Origin: Prunella strophiata
Taxonomy: Eukaryota; Chordata; Aves; Passeriformes; Prunellidae
Length of the DNA: 64,000 bases
Assembly: GCA_036583965.1 (NCBI GenBank)
Contig: JAZBQD010000019.1
Span: 5,278,530-5,342,529, forward strand
Direction of reading: 5' to 3'
Shown: positions 37,272-50,275 of the stretch, piece by piece
Position numbering within the stretch: position 1 is the stretch's first letter
How the letters are laid out: each line of letters starts with the position of its first letter
The notes under the pieces: generated by a model
Seen by the model: only the letters and a program-made list of their open reading frames with translations
Databases searched by the model: none
Told to the model about the DNA's origin: nothing
Program-made: the position numbers and the translations under genes

Positions 37272-38899
37272 CCTCTCTGCCTCCTCTTTCCAGCCACCAT
37301 TTCCCACTCTTTTCCCCTCTCTGCCTCCTCTTTCCAGCCACCATTTCCCATTCTTTTCCCCTCTCTGCCTCCTCTTTCCAGCCACCATTTCCCACTCTTT
37401 TCCCCTCTCTGCCTCCTCTTTCCAGCCATCATTTCCCATCCTTTCCCCCTCTCTGCCTCCTCTTTCCAGCCATCATTTCCCACTCTTTTCCCCTCTCTGC
37501 CTCCTCTTTCCAGCCATCATTTCCCACCCTTTCCCCCTCTCTGCCTCCTCTTTCCAGCCATCATTTCCCACTCTTTTCTCCTCTCTGCCTCCTCTTTCCA
37601 GCCACCATTTCCCACTCTTTCCCCCTCTCTGCCTCCTCTTTCCAGCCACCATTTCCCACTCTTTCCCCCTCTCTGCCTCCTCTTTCCAGCCATCATTTCC
37701 CATCCTTTCCCCCTCTCTGCCTCCTCTTTCCAGCCACCATTTCCCACTCTTTCCCCCTCTCTGCCTCCTCTTTCCAGCCATCATTTCCCATCCTTTCCCC
37801 CTCTCTGCCTCCTCTTTCCAGCCACCATTTCCCACTCTTTTCTCCTCTCTGCCTCCTCTTTCCAGCCACCATTTCCCACTCTTTCCCCCTCTCTGCCTCC
37901 TCTTTCCAGCCACCATTTCCCACTCTTTCCCCCTCTCTGCCTCCTCTTTCCAGCCATCATTTCCCATCCTTTCCCCCTCTCTGCCTCCTCTTTCCAGCCA
38001 TCATTTCCCATCCTTTCCCCCTCTCTGCCTCCTCTTTCCAGCCACCATTTCCCACTCTTTCCCCCTCTCTGCCTCCTCTTTCCAGCCATCATTTCCCATC
38101 CTTTCCCCCTCTCTGCCTCCTCTTTCCAGCCACCATTTCCCACTCTTTCCCCCTCTCTGCCTCCTCTTTCCAGCCACCATTTCCCACTCTTTTCTCCTCT
38201 CTGCCTCCTCTTTCCAGCCATCATTTCCCATCCTTTCCCCCTCTCTGCCTCCTCTTTCCAGCCACCATTTCCCACTCTTTTCTCCTCTCTGCCTCCTCTT
38301 TCCAGCCATCATTTCCCATCCTTTCCCCCTCTCTGCCTCCTCTTTCCAGCCACCATTTCCCATTCTTTTCCCCTCTCTGCCTCCTCTTTCCAGCCACCAT
38401 TTCCCACTCTTTTCCCCTCTCTGCCTCCTCTTTCCAGCCACCATTTCCCACTCTTTTCCCCTCTCTGCCTCCTCTTTCCAGCCATCATTTCCCATCCTTT
38501 TCCCCTCTCTGCCTCCTCTTTCCAGCCACCATTTCCCACTCTTTTCTCCTCTCTGCCTCCTCTTTCCAGCCATCATTTCCCATCCTTTCCCCCTCTCTGC
38601 CTCCTCTTTCCAGCCATCATTTCCCATCCTTTCCCCCTCTCTGCCTCCTCTTTCCAGCCATCATTTCCCATCCTTTCCCCCTCTCTGCCTCCTCTTTCCA
38701 GCCATCATTTCCCATCCTTTCCCCCTCTCTGCCTCCTCTTTCCAGCCATCATTTCCCATCCTTTCCCCCTCTCTGCCTCCTCTTTCCAGCCACCATTTCC
38801 CACTCTTTTCCCCTCTCTGCCTCCTCTTTCCAGCCATCATTTCCCACTCTTTCCCCCTCTCTGCCTCCTCTTTCCAGCCACCATTTCCCACTCTTTTCC
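37272..38899. repeat. Minisatellite: 37 tandem units of exactly 44 bp
   Basis: Each unit contains CTCTCTGCCTCCTCTTTCC followed by AGCCAYCATTTCCCAYYCTTT and a C/T-rich end. Phase is kept across the array (1628 bp = 37 x 44), so I see no length variants. Two haplotypes dominate: CACC with ACTC, and CATC with ATCC. There is a third variation in the tail (TTTTCCCC, TTTCCCCC or TTTTCTCC). The plus strand is strongly pyrimidine-rich. Because 44 is not a multiple of 3 and the unit lacks stop triplets, the reading frames stay open through the array. The 635- and 661-codon open frames are therefore artefacts. Confidence 0.97.
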
Positions 38900-41800
38900 T
38901 CCCTGCAGCTCACTGAGCCTCCCCCCACTTCCCTCCCTCATGCCCAGCTTGCTGATTCTTCTCACAGCTCTGAATCCTTGCTCCAGCTCTGCTGGGACAG
39001 AGATCCTTTCAGCCACTCGTGTGCTCTGGTTTTGGAGGCTCTGCTCTTCAGGGAGCCTGGAGGCTGCCTGGATTTGTTACACCTGTCTTAACAGGAGCTT
39101 CATCCATCTCCTCCAATCCTGGTGAAAGAACAGACAAAAACAAAAAAAAAAAAAAAAAAAAAAAAAACAAAAAAAAAAAACCCAAAACAGGAGCAGTAGG
39201 ATCTAACCCACATAACCATCTTTTGAATCCAGCTGCAACCCCAAAACTCTAGAGATTAAAATGGTGTGTAAACTAAGGCTAAAAAAAGTTGTTGCTTTCT
39301 GCCTGGCTTCTACCCAGCTTGGACCTCTGGTATCTCCTATGGTGTCTGAGAGTCTAGAGGCATTAAAATCCCACAGAAAGACCAAATTGGTTTTCAAGAG
39401 TATTGTCAGTACCAAACCTCCCTGCAGTCAGTGAGAAGGGAGTGTTGTGACCATTGAACCAGAATTTAGAAGCATGTTGCCCAGTTTGCTGCTTCCCACC
39501 CACACATCACCAGTTTCTGATTTGTCTCTCACACCATGATCTCATAAATAGTCCTCAGGGACACAAGTAGTGCAGGCAGATTAATTTGGCCATAACTTTG
39601 AGTGGAAGAGATCAGGACAGTGTGGGCTGTGTCTGATGTGTCTGGGTGGGGAAATCAGTGTGGCCATTCCTCCCCCTGCAGCAGGAGCAGCTCCAGTGGC
39701 CTCTGTCACTGATTTGATTGAGACAGCACCACACTGCATTTTCACTAACTTCTGTAAAGACATCTGAGTTATCATTGTTTTATTGGAAAGCTGAAGATTT
39801 CACCTGATCACAGCTGGTTTCATTAAAGGGTCTCACACAGGTATTACCAGTCACCCCTCTAAATCCCCTTGAATTAAGTTTTGAGATGTTTCAAATACAT
39901 ATTCCATCAAATACAAGGGAAATTTTGGATTCCCTCTCTCCATTATATTTTATAATTCTATTAAAAAAGCAATCAAATTTCCCTGGCAAGAGAGAATCAG
40001 TCTAACTTGATCCTAGTTCAATATGCAGAGTTTCATTATCATTGCCAAATTTAACATCCTTCTCATCCTTTCTCCTCTATTATTTTTTTTCAGCATGTCC
40101 CTAGAAATATGAGCTAGTTTTGGAAGGGAAAAGCAGACTCCTGAGCCTGTCTTTATTACCTCTGTGGCAGCACAGTCCTAGATCTGTCACACTGCTGGAA
40201 GCTGCTGGGGTGTTGGGTGGCCTTTTGAAAGAATCCTTTGTGGTTGACCTGTACCAACACCAAGCAGCAAATTAATTCACCTCAGTCCTCTGCTTCTGTA
40301 GTCTTGAGGCTCAGAGCTTGTCTTCCAAACATGCTAAGACAGTCAAAAAGGTTTTATTCACTACATGCCACCACCATTGCAGTACAGTGCTTGCACTTCT
40401 TCTGTGGTTTTATTCATGGATGTCATAAATCAGAGAATATTTCAGTATCCTGTTGTTTTTAAATACCTGAGTGTTCCTGAAATCAGACTTAATGCAATAT
40501 TTAGTTCAAGTTTGGCCCTGGCCTAGCATGTCAGCCTCTTTCATGGTTTCCCTAATAGTTTTCAAACATTGATTTAAAATTGCAGACTGGAAGTTCAAAA
40601 GAATTTACTCACCAGTGTGGCTTTGAATTTTTAAAATTACATATTTCATGGTAGCAAATCCAGTGTGCTGGGCTGCAAACAGCAGAGTGCTATGACTCCA
40701 TTTCTTCCAGCACAACTATTTGTCATACTTATCTTTTCCCTCCAAACCTGCAGAGCTTTTATCCTCACAGACAATTGAACCTAAACAGCCAAGTTGCTTT
40801 TTTTGTATATTTCTCTAGATTTCACATTTCTTTCTATCCTTGTTTTCCATTAAATACTTTCTGATTTCTTCCTTCTACATAGAAACTGTAAGAAAGCAAA
40901 CAGATTTTGGGGATTCCTTTTGTCTTTTCTCCTCTTACTGTGTGGTTCCCCTCAGATTCCTCCAGTTCAGTTCTCCCTCAGTTTATTGTCTCACAACCAC
41001 AACTGCTCTCCATCACTCTGGTAAAATGCTCTTATCCACAATTTGCAATCCTTGGTGCTCCCTCTGCCTTCTCTGTCTTGGAGGAATCTATTGTGCTGTT
41101 TAATTCCCCAGAGCTGTAATGAGAGAGGGCCCTCACCATCTATCTAAGTTTATGTAAAATTCATAAATACATAAGTGAGGACCATACAAGTAAATATCCA
41201 CCAATCCAAAACATTTCTCTTCAAACACTGGAAAAACAGGAACATAATCCTTCCATTGGGGAAACAAGCTTCAGCCTAAGCCTTATCTGGAAAGCTAATT
41301 AGATTCTGAAGTAGAGAACTGGTTCATAAAAAAAGCTGCTAATTAGCATGTCTTTCCATCTTTTACTCATCTGTTGGAATTAATTTGGTCCGTGGGAAGC
41401 ACAACCAAGAAAAAAGTCTCATCAGCTGAATTCATTAAGTCTGCTGTCCCCCCTAACCCCTGAAGGCAATTTCTCTGCTCACATGTGAGTGCTGCTGTTG
41501 ACAGCAAACCAGCCTTTGTTACTGTTGCTCCACTGGGTTTTATACAGAGTTTGGTTTAGGGAAATAAACAATTTGAAGCACAGCTGGCCCAAGATGTGCT
41601 CAAGAATGTGATGCTGTGCTACAACCAACATTCTGGGGAGCCACATTTCCCTTCCTCTGCAGGAAGCCAAGCACCTGATGCTGTCAGCATTTGTGTTTCT
41701 GCCAGCAGAGAAATTCTCCTCTTTGTTTCACTGGCTGGAAATTCCCTCCTGAGACACACACCCACGACTTCCCCAGCTCTGGGAATGAAGAGGGTGGGTT

Positions 41801-41924
41801 TTGCTTTTTCTACAAGCTTTTTTTGCTTTTTTTGCTTTTTTGGGGGAGGGGGGTGATGGTGATGATGTTTGGTTTCTGCTCTTTTTCCAATTGCATCTAA
41901 AAGAGCACAAGAGATCCAGGTCTG
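38900..41924. other. Intergenic, no gene recognised
   Basis: Contains a poly-A stretch with few interruptions (about 39141-39180) and unique AT-rich sequence. No supported exon was seen. Confidence 0.55.
39140..39182. repeat. Poly-A tract
   Basis: About 40 As with single C interruptions, downstream of the minisatellite. No retroposon body could be identified upstream. Confidence 0.9.
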
Positions 41925-42165
41925 ATTCTTGACAGTACAAGGGGAAATGGTCTCAAGCTGCACCAAGAGAGGTTCAGGCTGGATATTAAGAAAAAAATTC
42001 TTCATTTGAAGAATGGTTAAGCATTGGAACAGGCTGTCCTGGAAATGATGGAGCCCCCATTGATGGAAGTGTTCACAAAGTGAGTTTATGTGGTCATGAT
42101 ATGGTTTAGTGGGAGTTGAAGCCTGATGATCTTGAAGGTCTTTTCCAATGATTTTTTAATTATTT
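41925..42165 (+). mobile_element. CR1 LINE 3'-end fragment, sense
   Basis: GAGAGGTTCAGGCTGGATAT, TGGAACAGGCTGTCCTGGAA and GATGATCTTGAAGGTCTTTT are sense CR1 3' landmarks. It is followed by AT-rich (TTCTATC)-like sequence. Confidence 0.88.
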
Positions 42166-44534
42166 TATTCTATCACTCTATCATATTCTATCTTTTAATT
42201 GATTTTATTCTATCATTCTTTTCTATTTTCTTATAATAATGAGAGAAGTGGTAAAATGAAGGTGTGGAAAAGTGTGTACATGAACTTTTCAACATCAGAT
42301 GCCACACAAACAACAGAAGCATCCGAGAAAAGCATTTTCTTCACTCCAAAAATGAAACACTGGAGTGTCCTGAGCCCCAATATCTAGTTCCTATATTATG
42401 CCCAGAAAGACTGGTGTATTATATTGCTAAAATAATTTCCCAGAAATGTGAGTGCAGCCTTTCAGCCACACTTTTGAAATCACAATCCCTCTCCCAGAGC
42501 AACTGAGAGAGCTGTCAGGACTCTTGATTCTCAGGGCTGCAGTGGCTGACACCTCTCCTGATGGAATCACTCCACATTTCAGATGGACTCACTCACTTGG
42601 GCTTCTCAAAATTCTCCTTTGCCTTGGCAAAATCAGCACTTCAAGCTTTCAGAGCACAATCATTTCATAGCAGAAACTCATACATAATCCTTTTGTCCTG
42701 GAACATTTTTACCTATGGCTATACAAGAGGGATCAAGGACACGTTTTTGCTGCTCCTTTTCAAAAGAAATACATCAATTGTGGTCCTCAGAACTGGGCTG
42801 GAATTCTTCACTTTCTCTTTTCTTTTTTTTTTCTTCAAATTAACTATAACACAAAGAGAGAGTCTTAATTTCTTCTTTACAAAATGGAAGTTGTTTTATA
42901 GTAATACAAGCTGATCATCTCTCAGTCTTCCTTTGCCTAAAGTACAACATTGTTTAGCAGCTTTCAGGACGTTTCATTAATTTATTCATTCACAATATTA
43001 ACTTAGGTTATTAATTCTATATTTCTAGTAATTTTGAGTTCTTTAGACTGTGTTCTAACTATTTTACAGTGGGGACCTGGTGACAGCTAAATATGATTCC
43101 CTGTTAGATTATTTCAAAAATGGTCTCATGTTTTGGATATTTATATTTTGAAGGGTTCTGATATATTAAGCTGTTCAAAACTCTAAATTGTAGAGGGGGA
43201 AGGTTCTCCTCTATCACAATTATAAGTCAAAAAGCAAATTAATTCCATTTCCTGATATCAATCTTCAGCTCATGACTTTGAACAAGAAATGTATTCCTTG
43301 GGCAACATCAAGGAAAACAAATTTCCACAATTAATTCAGAGAGCTGACACAGTCAAATGAGACTTTGAAACTTCCAGGTTCTTGCTCTCCTACAGAAAAT
43401 CTACAAGTTAATGTAATATCAAGGGGTCATTAAGAATACCACTATTTTCTCTTGCATTCATTAACTTTCTCTGCTCATTGGAATTAAAATTTGCCATTCA
43501 TCTTTGGTTTTGGAATTTCCACTACCAGAGGCTTTTAAAAGCAGATTACAGAAACAGGACAGGGCTATGGTTTGGACAAAGTCCATTCTGCCTTGGAGAG
43601 AAGGGGTTCCTTCCCAAGTGACTTGCTAGCCTTGTTTCTCTGATGCAAGCCAAAAATAGTAATGAAAAAAAAAGAAATACAAGAGAAATAAAAATATTCT
43701 TTTAAAGACTTCCTTAAGCTGGTTATGTAGGGGTCCATTACATGCTCAAAATAATGATTTAAAGCATTCCTGTTCTGCAAATCACATCAGCACTTCTCTT
43801 CATTAAAAGATACAAATAGCTCAAGGAAGATTTGCTGATATCAGATCTCAGGTGCTCTTCTCATCATTTCTGTAAGAATGAGATTACAGGGCTTGGGCAT
43901 TTTTTTTTTTCCTCCATCCAGAAAGAACTATTAAGGTATTATTTCATCCTGGAAAGCTGAGGGCACTCGTTCCAGTCCTGCAGGTTTTCAATTTCCATTG
44001 TGCCTCAGAGAGGCAGGGATGTGCTGCTCACCATGGAGGAATGCAGGAGAAGAATTCCTCAGGTGAGAATTCCTCGAGTGAGAATCCCTCACTGCATTTC
44101 TTTGTTCCTCTCAAGAGCCATTATTTTGTCATGAGTGGTAGACAAAATACTCAATGCTGCTTTTTTTGAGGTTCCCATTTCCTGGAGACCTCTGCTAGCT
44201 GCTGTTGCAGTGTGGCTGCAGCTTTTGCTCAGGAACTCTCCTGACTCCTTTTCTTTGCTCCTCCCTGCCACCCTGGAGCAGGAGGTGTTGATCCTGAGAA
44301 TCCAGGATCTGGGAAAGGTTTGTTCATAAGGATGAACAAGATTGAAATTATTCTTCCACACCTACTCTGACCCTTGGCTTTCATGTCCTGTGTGTAGATA
44401 AAGACAAGACCAGGGAAGAAAACAACCAGAATTCAGCCTTCAGTGAGAACAAAACCTGAATAATTCCATGGGATTCAGTGGAGCTGCAGGAGTGCACAGA
44501 GACTGCAAATGAGGGCCCAAATTAAAGACTTTGG
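42166..44534. other. Intergenic, no gene recognised
   Basis: AT-rich unique sequence. Nothing recognisable apart from short T- and A-runs. Confidence 0.5.
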
Positions 44535-44675
44535 TGGAAGTGTCCAAGGCATGGGTGGATGGGACTTGGAGCAGTTTGGTCTACTGGAAAGTGTCCCTGC
44601 CCATGGCAGGGGTTGGAATGGGATGATCTTCAAGGACCCTTCCAACCCAAACTATTCCATGGTTCTGTGATTCAC
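44535..44675 (+). mobile_element. CR1 LINE 3'-end fragment, sense
   Basis: GGAAGTGTCCAAGGCATGGG, TGCCCATGGCAGGGGTTGG and CTTCCAACCCAAACTATTCC then GGTTCTGTGATTCAC: a recent-looking sense CR1 end. Confidence 0.92.
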
Positions 44676-46731
44676 AAGCCTGAAATGGCTCCAAGTCCCA
44701 TTGAGGATTTACTTTTGTTCCAGTGAAGCTTGTTCAGGCCTTGGATGAAAAGAAACATTAAAAGGATGGAGATAAAGACAGTGATGTTTTTCAAAGTACT
44801 GGTGCAAGCACAGTTTTTTCTTTTATAAAAACTGGAAATATTCTTTACCACTAAGATGAGAAGCACACTCAAATTCCTATATATGCAGATCCTCTTTAGA
44901 AAGCTTGGAGAATTTTCTTTCCCTCCTCTTGGAGAAATTATTTACTTTACTATTCACAGGGTTTGGAAAATAATAATTGTAATTTTTAAAGGGTTAGTGC
45001 ATTGGATATCATTGATAATTTACAAGGAAGGATAAAGCTGGAATTAATGAAAAGCATTACTTTGCACTTCTTTTTCCAGGCTGCCCATGAAAATACCAGG
45101 ATGAAGTTTCACAGGTGCTGATTTCTCAGCTGATCCTGAGATTGATGGTGCAGGAGGATTCAGCACTGACACAGCACAATCCCATTGATGCTGCCAATAC
45201 TCCACATGCATTTACAGTACATTGGCCAGCTCAAAACTGCAGTGGCTGGACATTGCTGCACCTTCCCTTGTCATACTCAAAAGCCCTCTGCTACAGCTGT
45301 AATTTTCTGTAGCTTTTCATATGCTCCTATTCAATTCATTTCAGCATCCATCAGTGAGGGTCTGTCAGCAGTGAACAATCAGGTTTGGTTTCCAGTTCAT
45401 AGCTGAGATTGTGGCCTCCTGTTCTGAATCTCAGACAAAATAAATGAACACACCATCACAGGGGCTGCACACCAAAGAAAAATCCCTTCTTTGGGCCTTT
45501 TCTCTGTCTTCATCTACTTGATAAACCCGTGGATCACGTTGGTTAATTTAAGCAGAGCACCACAGAGGAGCTCAGGCTGAAGCAGTTTGCTGTGGATGGC
45601 CCTTTACCCCTTCTCTGAGAATACCCATGGTGCAGCTGTAGCCCATACACACCTGGTGTGTCACAGCTTTCAGCTCTATTGAAGTGCATATTGCTGACCA
45701 TCAGCTTTTAATGAGGTAATTCAAATAATTTTGTGGGCATAACTTCATTACTTGCTATTCAACAAGTCTGTGCCATTTGCAGATTTAATTGGCAGGGACC
45801 TATGCTCCCATTTGGATGGTCAATGAGATGATTAGATAGCTTTATTAAATTGATCAATAATCATTAAAATTATTTTTCCCCATTTCAAAATATGCTTCTA
45901 AGTCAATTTCTTATACAACTAACTTGTGCCCTGCAAATTCTATTTTGTTCTATACTGCTTATTTTCATACATTTGGGTTCATAATTTGTGTGTGTCTGTA
46001 TTCTTTTCCCCTTGCAGTGATTCCTCTGTAGCTACCTAGCTGATGGTTTCTGAACAATTCCCTGCTTCCATCAACATTTTCCATTTTCAAGCTACTCTCC
46101 CTGTCAAAATTTATGTCAAAAATTGCTATGAGCTCTGGGACAGTGACCCTAACAAAAAACTGGCATGCATCCATTACTGCATAGTGATATTTTTTGTTTG
46201 CATAAAGTGAGCATGCCAAGACCATGAATCACTAGGCAACTGCTAATTTAGAGATCAATGCTGATCTCATTTCTGTCTGTGAGCACAACACCCAGACCAG
46301 AGCTGGCTGAAGAAGTTACTGCAATAATAAAACATTCTGTAAGTGATGTCTTACCTGTTGTTTTTAGAAGCACTAGTGAGGCTTTATTGGTTGGGGTATA
46401 ATCTCCTTACAGACTCCCAACAGCCATACCCAAAGTAATCTGAGATAACTCAGCCTTCCTATGTGATTTGCATGAGAAGCAGCCCCATTCTATACAAGCA
46501 AGTGACAGACCTGACAAAAAAACCACTTTTACCCTGTTGAATGCTGAAGATGAGGCTGTAACTAGGTTGGGATGCTGCCACAGTGCTCCCTAAATAATAT
46601 CTATTTTTGGCAGTGCCAAAGCCAAGCAAGTGCTCTCTGCTCTCCTCCCCTGACCACATCCATGGCTTGTGGGACTCTTGTGAACACACAGTGCATCACC
46701 ACTCCTGCACCAAACCCTCAAAATCTTGTTT
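44676..46731. other. Intergenic, no gene recognised
   Basis: Unique AT-rich sequence. The part 45700-45900 has a cluster of TAAT and ATTA cores without a repeat signature and could be a conserved noncoding element (see findings). Confidence 0.5.
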
Positions 46732-47175
46732 TGATGCCTTAAGATTTCACTTTTATATTTTTCAGATCCTGTACTGCTTTAGGGTGTGACTCTAAAACTC
46801 CACAGTCCGTCAGCTGCTGCTCCCCCATTTTGTTCAGACAAAACAATGTTCGCCCATTTTGTTCAGACAAAACAATTCCTCTCCAGGCCTGAAAGTCAAG
46901 GACACCTCATTGTCTCAGGCCCTGAGAGATGCAAACAGTGAACTGGGGGGGCAAACCTGGAGTAAATTACTTCAATACCTGAAACTGTAATTGGAGGATC
47001 AATCCCTGATGTGTAAATGGACCAAACTTGTAACTGTATGAAAAACTTGTGACTTGTCCATCCTGGGTGTAACCCCTCAGAGGCTTTGACTGCCCCTAGT
47101 GAAGGCCTTCAATAAATACCCACTTTTATTCTATAAATTTTGTCTAGCCTCTGTTTTAGCCACTGCACAGCATCA
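46732..47175 (+). mobile_element. Solo LTR (family A, copy 2)
   Basis: Starts TGATGCCTT and ends GCATCA, with AATAAA at 47111-47116. It aligns along its length with 10619-11073, including the shared TATTTTTCAGATYCTG and CTGCTTTAG blocks. A short internal direct repeat (CCCATTTTGTTCAGACAAAA, about 46826-46873) is present here but not in the other copy. I found no clear target-site duplication. Confidence 0.78.
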
Positions 47176-49861
47176 GCTCCAGTAATAATTTTCTCAGCCT
47201 TAGTGGGAATAAGGACTCTGCCTTGTTAGGTGGAGGCATCAGTGTAAGTAATCAGTTTTCCAACTGTTGCCTGTGCTTATCCTGCTTCCAGTCACAGCTG
47301 AAGGGGTGACATCACCCAGGTAGTGCCTGTAAATCTGTTATTTTAAATGTTTATAAGACATAGGTCCATTTCATATCAAAATATTTTGAATGCTAAAATT
47401 GATAGGAAAAAAACAACCAATCCAAAAACTGTCTCATATATCTTACCTGATGCTAAAGGTTAAATGATAACAGTTCTTGTAAGGCTAAGGCACAGAGAGC
47501 CCAGTTTCAGAAAAGAAATCTGTTAAATATTCACATGAGCTCTATCATGACTGCTTCTTGCCATTTCATCTGACATTTCACCTGAACACACACTGGTTTG
47601 CAGAGATGATTCCAGGAGCACTTGGATTAATAAATGCCACAGTCAGAAATACCCCAGTGATACAAAGCAGAAGCAGACAAAAAGCCACACATAGATTACA
47701 AACATTATTTTTTTAAGGATGGGGGACCCTTCTACAGAAAAATGCAAGGATGACTGTTTAGCAATGTCAGTGAAACCATCAAATACCAACAGCAGTAGAA
47801 GGCAGAGACAGAAACATGTCTGTGACACACAGTGATCCATGAGAATCTGGGCAGCATCAGTTTGAAAAGTTTCCATGGCAGTCAGCAAAAGTGCAAGGAC
47901 AATTCCAAAAGTAAATGTACAGCAGCAAAGCACCATCAGCACTTAAACACTTGCTTTCACTGCTGTGAATGATTTCAAATTATAGTAAAAGGCATTAGGA
48001 GAATTAGAGCAGAATGTGCCACAGCAGAAGGTGAAAGATAACACTCAAAGTGATTAATTCAGTCTGAGATAGGTTTGAAAATCCTTTACATTGAAAGAGA
48101 AATCCAGCATCTGCTGCCAGACATTTAAAAAATCCTGTACATGCAAATATACACTTTAATGGCTTTATAAACCACCACAAGATTATCTAGCAGCAACATT
48201 AGCAAGCTTTTAATGAGCTGAGTTAATTATTAATATTGTAATGCTGCCCTGTATGTTTGCTGCAGCTGAAGAGATTAAGAATATTAGGCACTCAGATTTG
48301 AGGCTGCCAGAGCAGGTCACTCTGAGATGATTCAGTTACCTAGAAAGGACCAAAGTGTTGATTGGTACAATAATTCCCTCCTGGTAAGAGAGGAGCTCTT
48401 TCCAGTCAAGCAGAAATCCCTATACCCAAATTAGATCATTTGGCTTTCCTCTCTGCCAACACTGAGTCATCCCCTCGGACACTCAGGAACAAAAGCAGCT
48501 CCAATTTGCTACTGATAGCACCAAGGAGTCTCTGAATTTGGATGCCATGGCCAGTTTTAATGCTTGTTCATTCAATTACTGTTGAAAAATATCAAACAGA
48601 TCACAAAATGGTATCAGCTGGCCTTGTTGCAGAAACGAATTTACAGAGAAGGTTGTCCCTAAGGTTCTTTGTCAATGAGAAAGGAAACAAAAAAGGAGTA
48701 AATTGCTGTCAAGGAGAAAGGAAAGAAAAGAATCTGCTAGACAAGATCCTCTTTCTTGCAGGAGGTGGTGTAAAGGGAACAGAACACTCACACAAAATTC
48801 CATAAAAATATCTCTAAAGAAAGCTCAGAGTAGATGATTGTTTTGGGGCTTTTTCCTTGAATTAGAAAATGTGCGCAATTTTCAGATGATTACCATCTCT
48901 TTTTTTTAATTTCAAATTGTTTCAGTATGTACTTGCCATGATATGTTAACTCAGGAGAACATATTTGGACTCACAGACTTCTGCTAAAAGAAGCAGTACA
49001 TTTAAATACAAATATATATATATATTTTTTTTTTCTTTGTGTAAGTGAAATGAGGCACCTATAGTTGTGAAGTCCAAGCCAAAACATCTTTTTCAAGGCA
49101 GAAATGTGGAAGGTTCTGCTTTATGTGGACTTAGAGGGACATCTAGTGACAGGAAAACGCAGAGCAAGCAAAGAGCTGCAGACATAGGATCCACCTTAGA
49201 ACAGCAGAATCTGCTTGAGCACTTTTCTCCCTCTCCACTAAAAATGTTTTTAAAAATTAATGCAAAGACTTCAACAAAAATCTTTCCATTTTTCAATAAA
49301 TTTAACCTCCAAACCCACAAACCAGACATCTCTGATGACATTTGTCTCAGTGAGGATCTGATTTTCTGCTGAGCAATCCCACCCCTGGGAAATGTGCAGC
49401 TGGCCTCACTGCAAAATAATGAGGGGAAAAAAAATCCCAACAAAACGTAGTGATTAATTTTAATTGATCTTACATTGATAAAATTATTCCAGTGTAAATG
49501 GCTCAGTGAGCACTTCTTTTTTGGTTTGGCAATTGCCTATTTCAGCTGAGGCTCACATTTGTCACTGATTCCAGCTTCAGTAAACTCCTGCAGCTTGGCA
49601 CAGTTAATCTCCATTTCCCTGCCCACAGACAGGACACCTCCCATGGCACAGGACAGAGGAAAACTCCCTAAATCTGGTTTTTGACACTCCACAACCCAGT
49701 TTATCAGCCCCACTCCCCCACTCTACACATGAACAGAGCAAGAGGAGATGTCACTGCAGCTCAAATGTGCAGCCCAGCAAAGGGATGGGGAAGCTCTCCA
49801 AGGTGTTGCTGTCAAACTTTCAGCCAAGCAGGGCTGAGGAGCTCAAAAAATCCCAATTTCC
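47176..49861. other. Intergenic, upstream of LRRC9, no gene recognised
   Basis: Unique AT-rich sequence. The block 48110-48260 is repeat-free, with several TAAT/ATTA cores. No convincing LRRC9 5' exon was identified. Confidence 0.5.
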
Positions 49862-49940
49862 ACTGTCCCATTAGGGCTGGAGCACTGCTCCCATGGAGAG
49901 AGGCTGGAAGAACTGGAATACTTCAGCCTGGAGAAGAGAA
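49862..49940 (+). mobile_element. CR1 LINE short fragment, sense
   Basis: TTAGGGCTGGAGCACTGCTC and CTTCAGCCTGGAGAAGAGAA are typical CR1 internal blocks. It is truncated at both ends. Confidence 0.75.
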
Positions 49941-49954
49941 GGCAAAATTAATTG

Positions 49955-50060
49955 GCCAATCTGCAAATGTTGGGTAAAACATGGAGTAACCAATCTATGA
50001 AGAGGAAGAATCTGGAAACTGAAAATTTACTTCACGATAATGAAGATACAGTGAACATGT
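49955..50060 (+). repeat. Decayed duplicate of an LRRC9 exon segment
   Basis: Resembles 55485-55585, inside an LRRC9 coding block, with shared ATCTRGAAACTGAAAATT and surrounding matches; I estimate about 70% identity over about 95 bp. Its frame is interrupted by stops. It lies upstream of the first recognised LRRC9 block. A second local duplication (about 50140-50180 versus 50840-50880) is nearby. Confidence 0.5.
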
Positions 50061-50275
50061 GTCCAGAAATGTGAGGCAAGCTTTGAGTACAGTTAACTCT
50101 GAATTATTTACTCTGCTATTTACTGAGTCCAATGGAAGGAGAAGTGCAATTCCTTATCCTTCCTTATGAAAGTGGTCAGAATAACTTATATTATAAAAAG
50201 ATCTAGATGTTTAGACTCTCCCAACCACCAGCCACCATCATACCCAACTGCAGGGAGATCTTAAATAACATTTCA

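Noticed and set aside
37272..38899. CRISPR-like regular repeat array
   Set aside because: The units are contiguous with no unique spacers, and the genome is vertebrate. It is a minisatellite.
37009..39091. Two overlapping 635- and 661-codon open frames with a 44-residue periodicity
   Set aside because: They are reading frames through a 44-bp minisatellite whose unit lacks stop triplets. Both strands are open in several frames and there is no promoter or splice support.
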